Position numbers and translations under genes: made by a program
The notes under the pieces: generated by a model
Databases searched by the model: none
Seen by the model: the letters and a program-made list of their open reading frames with translations, nothing else
What the model was told of the DNA's origin: nothing
Shown here: piece by piece, positions 62,049 through 64,000 of the stretch
Numbering within the stretch: the first letter of the stretch is position 1
How the letters are laid out: each line of letters begins with the position of its first letter
Assembly (NCBI RefSeq): GCF_003837865.1
Contig: NZ_RQIS01000007.1
Span: 186,001-250,000 of the forward strand
Origin: Paraburkholderia dinghuensis
GTDB lineage: Bacteria; Pseudomonadota; Gammaproteobacteria; Burkholderiales; Burkholderiaceae
DNA length: 64,000 nucleotides
Direction: 5' to 3'

Positions 62049-62783
62049 TTAGCGGGCGCGAAGGGCTGCGAGCAGTCCTTCCACCGGTTGAAACCGAACG
62101 TCGAGTTCGGCGAGCAGCACGTTCTGCATTTCCCTGCGGAACCCGTCGAGCCACGCGCCGGGTGTGGACGCTGCGGATTCCCCGCCGGCCTGCGCGGCGG
62201 CCAGTGCCTCATCAGCTGCGCGCAGGCGTTCGAAGCGGGCACCGAGCAACGCGGGCACCGAAGCCAGCAGGCTCCGCTCACGCGCGCCGAGCGAGCGCTC
62301 CATGATCGCGTCCACTGCGGCGAGGCGGGCGAGCGCGGGCGTCTTCGCGGCCAGCATCACGCGCAGGCGGGCGCGCAACTGGCCGATATCGGTTTCCATC
62401 GCCTGCTGGAGGGACAGATAGCGCTGACGATATTCCGCGTAGTCGGCGCGCTCGTCCGCCGGGGCGGCCGGAGCCGGTGCACGGGCGTCGCGCCGCATCA
62501 GGGCGGGCGCGCTCTCGCGGGTGATCGTCCGCGTGAGGGCACTGCGCACGCTTGCGCACAGGTTCGCGTCATCGCGTCCGAACGCGCGTGCGTGCGGCGC
62601 GACAGCCGGCGGCTCGCCGGTCAGCGCCGCGGACAGCGCGATGGCATCGGTCCAGCCGAGCCACTGGCTCAGGCGGTCCGGGAGCGATTGCGACGATTCG
62701 GCAACGTTGGTGTCGGCCAGTTGCGCGAGCAGGCGCGCGAGCGCCGGTGCGCTCGGCGCGGCACGCTGGGGGGCTTGCACCAT
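62049..62783 (-). CDS. DUF3348 protein, first gene of motor operon
   Basis: A 244-residue soluble, helical protein. The N-terminal LARLLAQLADTNVAESSQSLPDRLSQWLGWTDAIALSAAL and the C-terminal FRREMQNVLLAELDVRFQPVEGLLAALRAR are the conserved parts. There is no signal peptide. It ends 10 bp before the DUF802 gene, so the four genes are almost certainly one transcript. Function is unknown. The ribosome binding site at 62783 is weak, so the start is less certain. Confidence 0.8.
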   Translation of the reverse strand: MVQAPQRAAPSAPALARLLAQLADTNVAESSQSLPDRLSQWLGWTDAIALSAALTGEPPAVAPHARAFGRDDANLCASVRSALTRTITRESAPALMRRDARAPAPAAPADERADYAEYRQRYLSLQQAMETDIGQLRARLRVMLAAKTPALARLAAVDAIMERSLGARERSLLASVPALLGARFERLRAADEALAAAQAGGESAASTPGAWLDGFRREMQNVLLAELDVRFQPVEGLLAALRAR

Positions 62784-62994
62784 GTTACGAAAGGAAAAAA
62801 GGCAGCAGTTTACACTCTGCCGCGTTTTCGACCTCAAGTGCGTCGATCGCGACGGGCTGAAGGTCGATGCTGTAGGCCCGGTCGATGCGCTTCGCACACG
62901 CGCTGTCGAGCCGGATAGCCGTCGCCGCGAAGGGCGATGCGGGGTGCGTGTGTCGTTGCCCGCCGCGCGAAAGAGGCGCTCGGGCTTGAGCGCT

Positions 62995-64000
62995 TCAGCG
63001 TTTTGCCCGACGCTCGTCCATCGTTCGTGCGAACGCATCGAACCAGGCCAGCGTCTCCGGGTTGGCCATCGTTCCCGGATTGGCGACTTTGTCGAGCGGC
63101 TGGCCGAGCAGCAGCTTCTTGACCGGCAGCTCCATCTTCTTGCCAGAAAGGGTGCGCGGCACGCCATCCACCTGAAAAACCTCGTCGGGTACGTGGCGCG
63201 CGGAAAGCGCCACCTTGATGCGCTCGCGAATCGTTGCCGCCAGTTCCGGTGTCAGCACGTGATCGGGCCGCAGCACGACGAAGAGCGGCATGTACGATTC
63301 GCGGCCCAGGTATTCGAGGTCCACCACGAGACTGTCCAGCACCTCCGGCAGGTCCTCCACCGCGCGATACAGCTCGCTCGTCCCCATGCGGATGCCGTGG
63401 CGATTGATGGTCGCGTCGGATCTGCCGTAGATGATCGCGCCGCCGCGCGCCGTGATGCGCACCCAGTCGCCGTGGCGCCACACGCCGGGCCAGACGTCGA
63501 AATAGCTGTTGCGATAGCGTGCGTCGTTTGCGTCGTTCCAGAAGCGCAGCGGCATCGACGGCATCGGTGCCGTACAGACCAGTTCGCCGACTTCGTCGAT
63601 CACCGGCTTGCCCGCGTCGTCGAACGCTTCGACGCGCGCGCCGAGACAGCGGCACTGCATCTCGCCGAGCCAGACCGGCAGCGTCGGCACGCCCGCCAGG
63701 AAGCATCCGGCGAAATCGGTGCCGCCCGCTATCGTGTCGATCCACACGTCGCCGACATGATCGAGGATCCATCGGTACGCTTCGGGCGGCAGCGGCGAGC
63801 CGGTCGAGCCGACCGCGCGCAAACGCGACAGTCCGGATACCCGACGCGGTTCGACGCCCGCTTTCAGGCACGATTGATAGAAGGCAGCGCCCGCGCCGAA
63901 GAAATCGACGCGCGCATCGCCGATGAAACGCCAGAGCGCGCCGAGGTCGGGGTAGCCCGGACTGCCGTCATAGAGGCAGAGCGTCGCGCCGACGAGCAGG
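62995..64000 (-). CDS. Acetoacetyl-CoA synthetase, C-terminal part
   Basis: The frame is open to the window edge, giving 335 C-terminal residues. The adenylate-forming motifs are clear: GSTGSPLPPEAY, the A7/A8 segments WRHGDWVRI and YGRSDATINRHGIRMG, and the catalytic lysine region LSGKKMELPVKKLLLG. WIDTIAGGTDFAGCFLAG is typical of acetoacetate-CoA ligase rather than acetyl-CoA synthetase. It activates acetoacetate for polyhydroxybutyrate or lipid metabolism. The N-terminal half lies beyond the window. Confidence 0.9.
   Translation of the reverse strand, partial: LLVGATLCLYDGSPGYPDLGALWRFIGDARVDFFGAGAAFYQSCLKAGVEPRRVSGLSRLRAVGSTGSPLPPEAYRWILDHVGDVWIDTIAGGTDFAGCFLAGVPTLPVWLGEMQCRCLGARVEAFDDAGKPVIDEVGELVCTAPMPSMPLRFWNDANDARYRNSYFDVWPGVWRHGDWVRITARGGAIIYGRSDATINRHGIRMGTSELYRAVEDLPEVLDSLVVDLEYLGRESYMPLFVVLRPDHVLTPELAATIRERIKVALSARHVPDEVFQVDGVPRTLSGKKMELPVKKLLLGQPLDKVANPGTMANPETLAWFDAFARTMDERRAKR

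Noticed and set aside
58706..62783. Reading the motor operon as a complete Zorya defence system
   Set aside because: No ZorC, ZorD or ZorE homologue is visible, and the four-gene set seems widely kept in Burkholderiaceae, so only the ZorAB-like core is claimed.
1..64000. CRISPR arrays, rRNA or tRNA genes, intact insertion sequences
   Set aside because: No regularly spaced repeats, no recognisable rRNA or tRNA segments and no transposase reading frame were found on either strand.

Overview
The window comes from a high-GC betaproteobacterium of the Burkholderiaceae, most likely Paraburkholderia, Caballeronia or Burkholderia. The evidence is a Gram-negative porin of the Burkholderia type, a recC-recB-recD cluster, the DUF3348-DUF802-OmpA-DUF2894 operon seen in that family, TTG starts on rpsU and recC, and a run of small cold-shock and translation genes. 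It reads as ordinary chromosome with one small mobile-element scar near 29.9-30.2 kb. No rRNA, tRNA, CRISPR array or intact insertion sequence was found.

Layout. 0-5 kb: the end of a sugar ABC operon (binding protein, two permeases, a family 1 beta-glucosidase, an ATPase), probably for a beta-glucoside. 5-5.7 kb: a Phd/VapC-like toxin-antitoxin pair. 5.8-10.6 kb: two small periplasmic BON proteins, a porin, a PEBP-like protein, a short tandem repeat and a candidate small RNA. 10.8-14.5 kb: a streptogramin-lyase-like propeller, an SDR with a divergent LysR regulator, and a membrane methyltransferase. 14.8-18.1 kb: two secreted-type or acid-type peptidases, sedolisin S53 and carboxypeptidase S10. 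18.1-24.2 kb: a deoxyribosyltransferase-like protein, a flavoprotein reductase, an orphan autotransporter heptosyltransferase, an MntP/YtaF-like exporter and a class III PLP enzyme resembling the phosphonate enzyme PbfA.

24.7-29.5 kb: DUF3079, DUF2249 and hemerythrin genes (nitrosative stress type), then a copper operon (DUF2946, outer-membrane protein, CopC, CopD, PCu(A)C). 29.5-33.5 kb: a recombinase relic and an IS-end-like repeat, then a TauD dioxygenase, a BKACE enzyme and an AraC regulator. 33.8-43.4 kb: recC-recB-recD, translationally coupled. 43.5-47 kb: ohr and a TetR regulator with two near-identical operators, then a LysR/EamA divergent pair. 47.8-50.7 kb: rpsU, cspA, infA and four small proteins, three of which look like paralogues.

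51.5-58.3 kb: a LysE exporter, a membrane-anchored catalase-like peroxidase coupled to cytochrome b561, a GFA protein, an aldehyde dehydrogenase, an RbsD/FucU mutarotase, a small membrane protein and a zinc alcohol dehydrogenase. 58.7-62.8 kb: a four-gene operon encoding a MotAB/ZorAB-like ion-driven membrane motor with two accessory proteins of unknown function. 63-64 kb: the C-terminal part of acetoacetyl-CoA synthetase.

The strongest leads are the motor operon at 58.7-62.8 kb, the three related small proteins of the cold-shock island at 49-50.1 kb, and the paired TetR operators that tie the 44.3 kb regulator to ohr.
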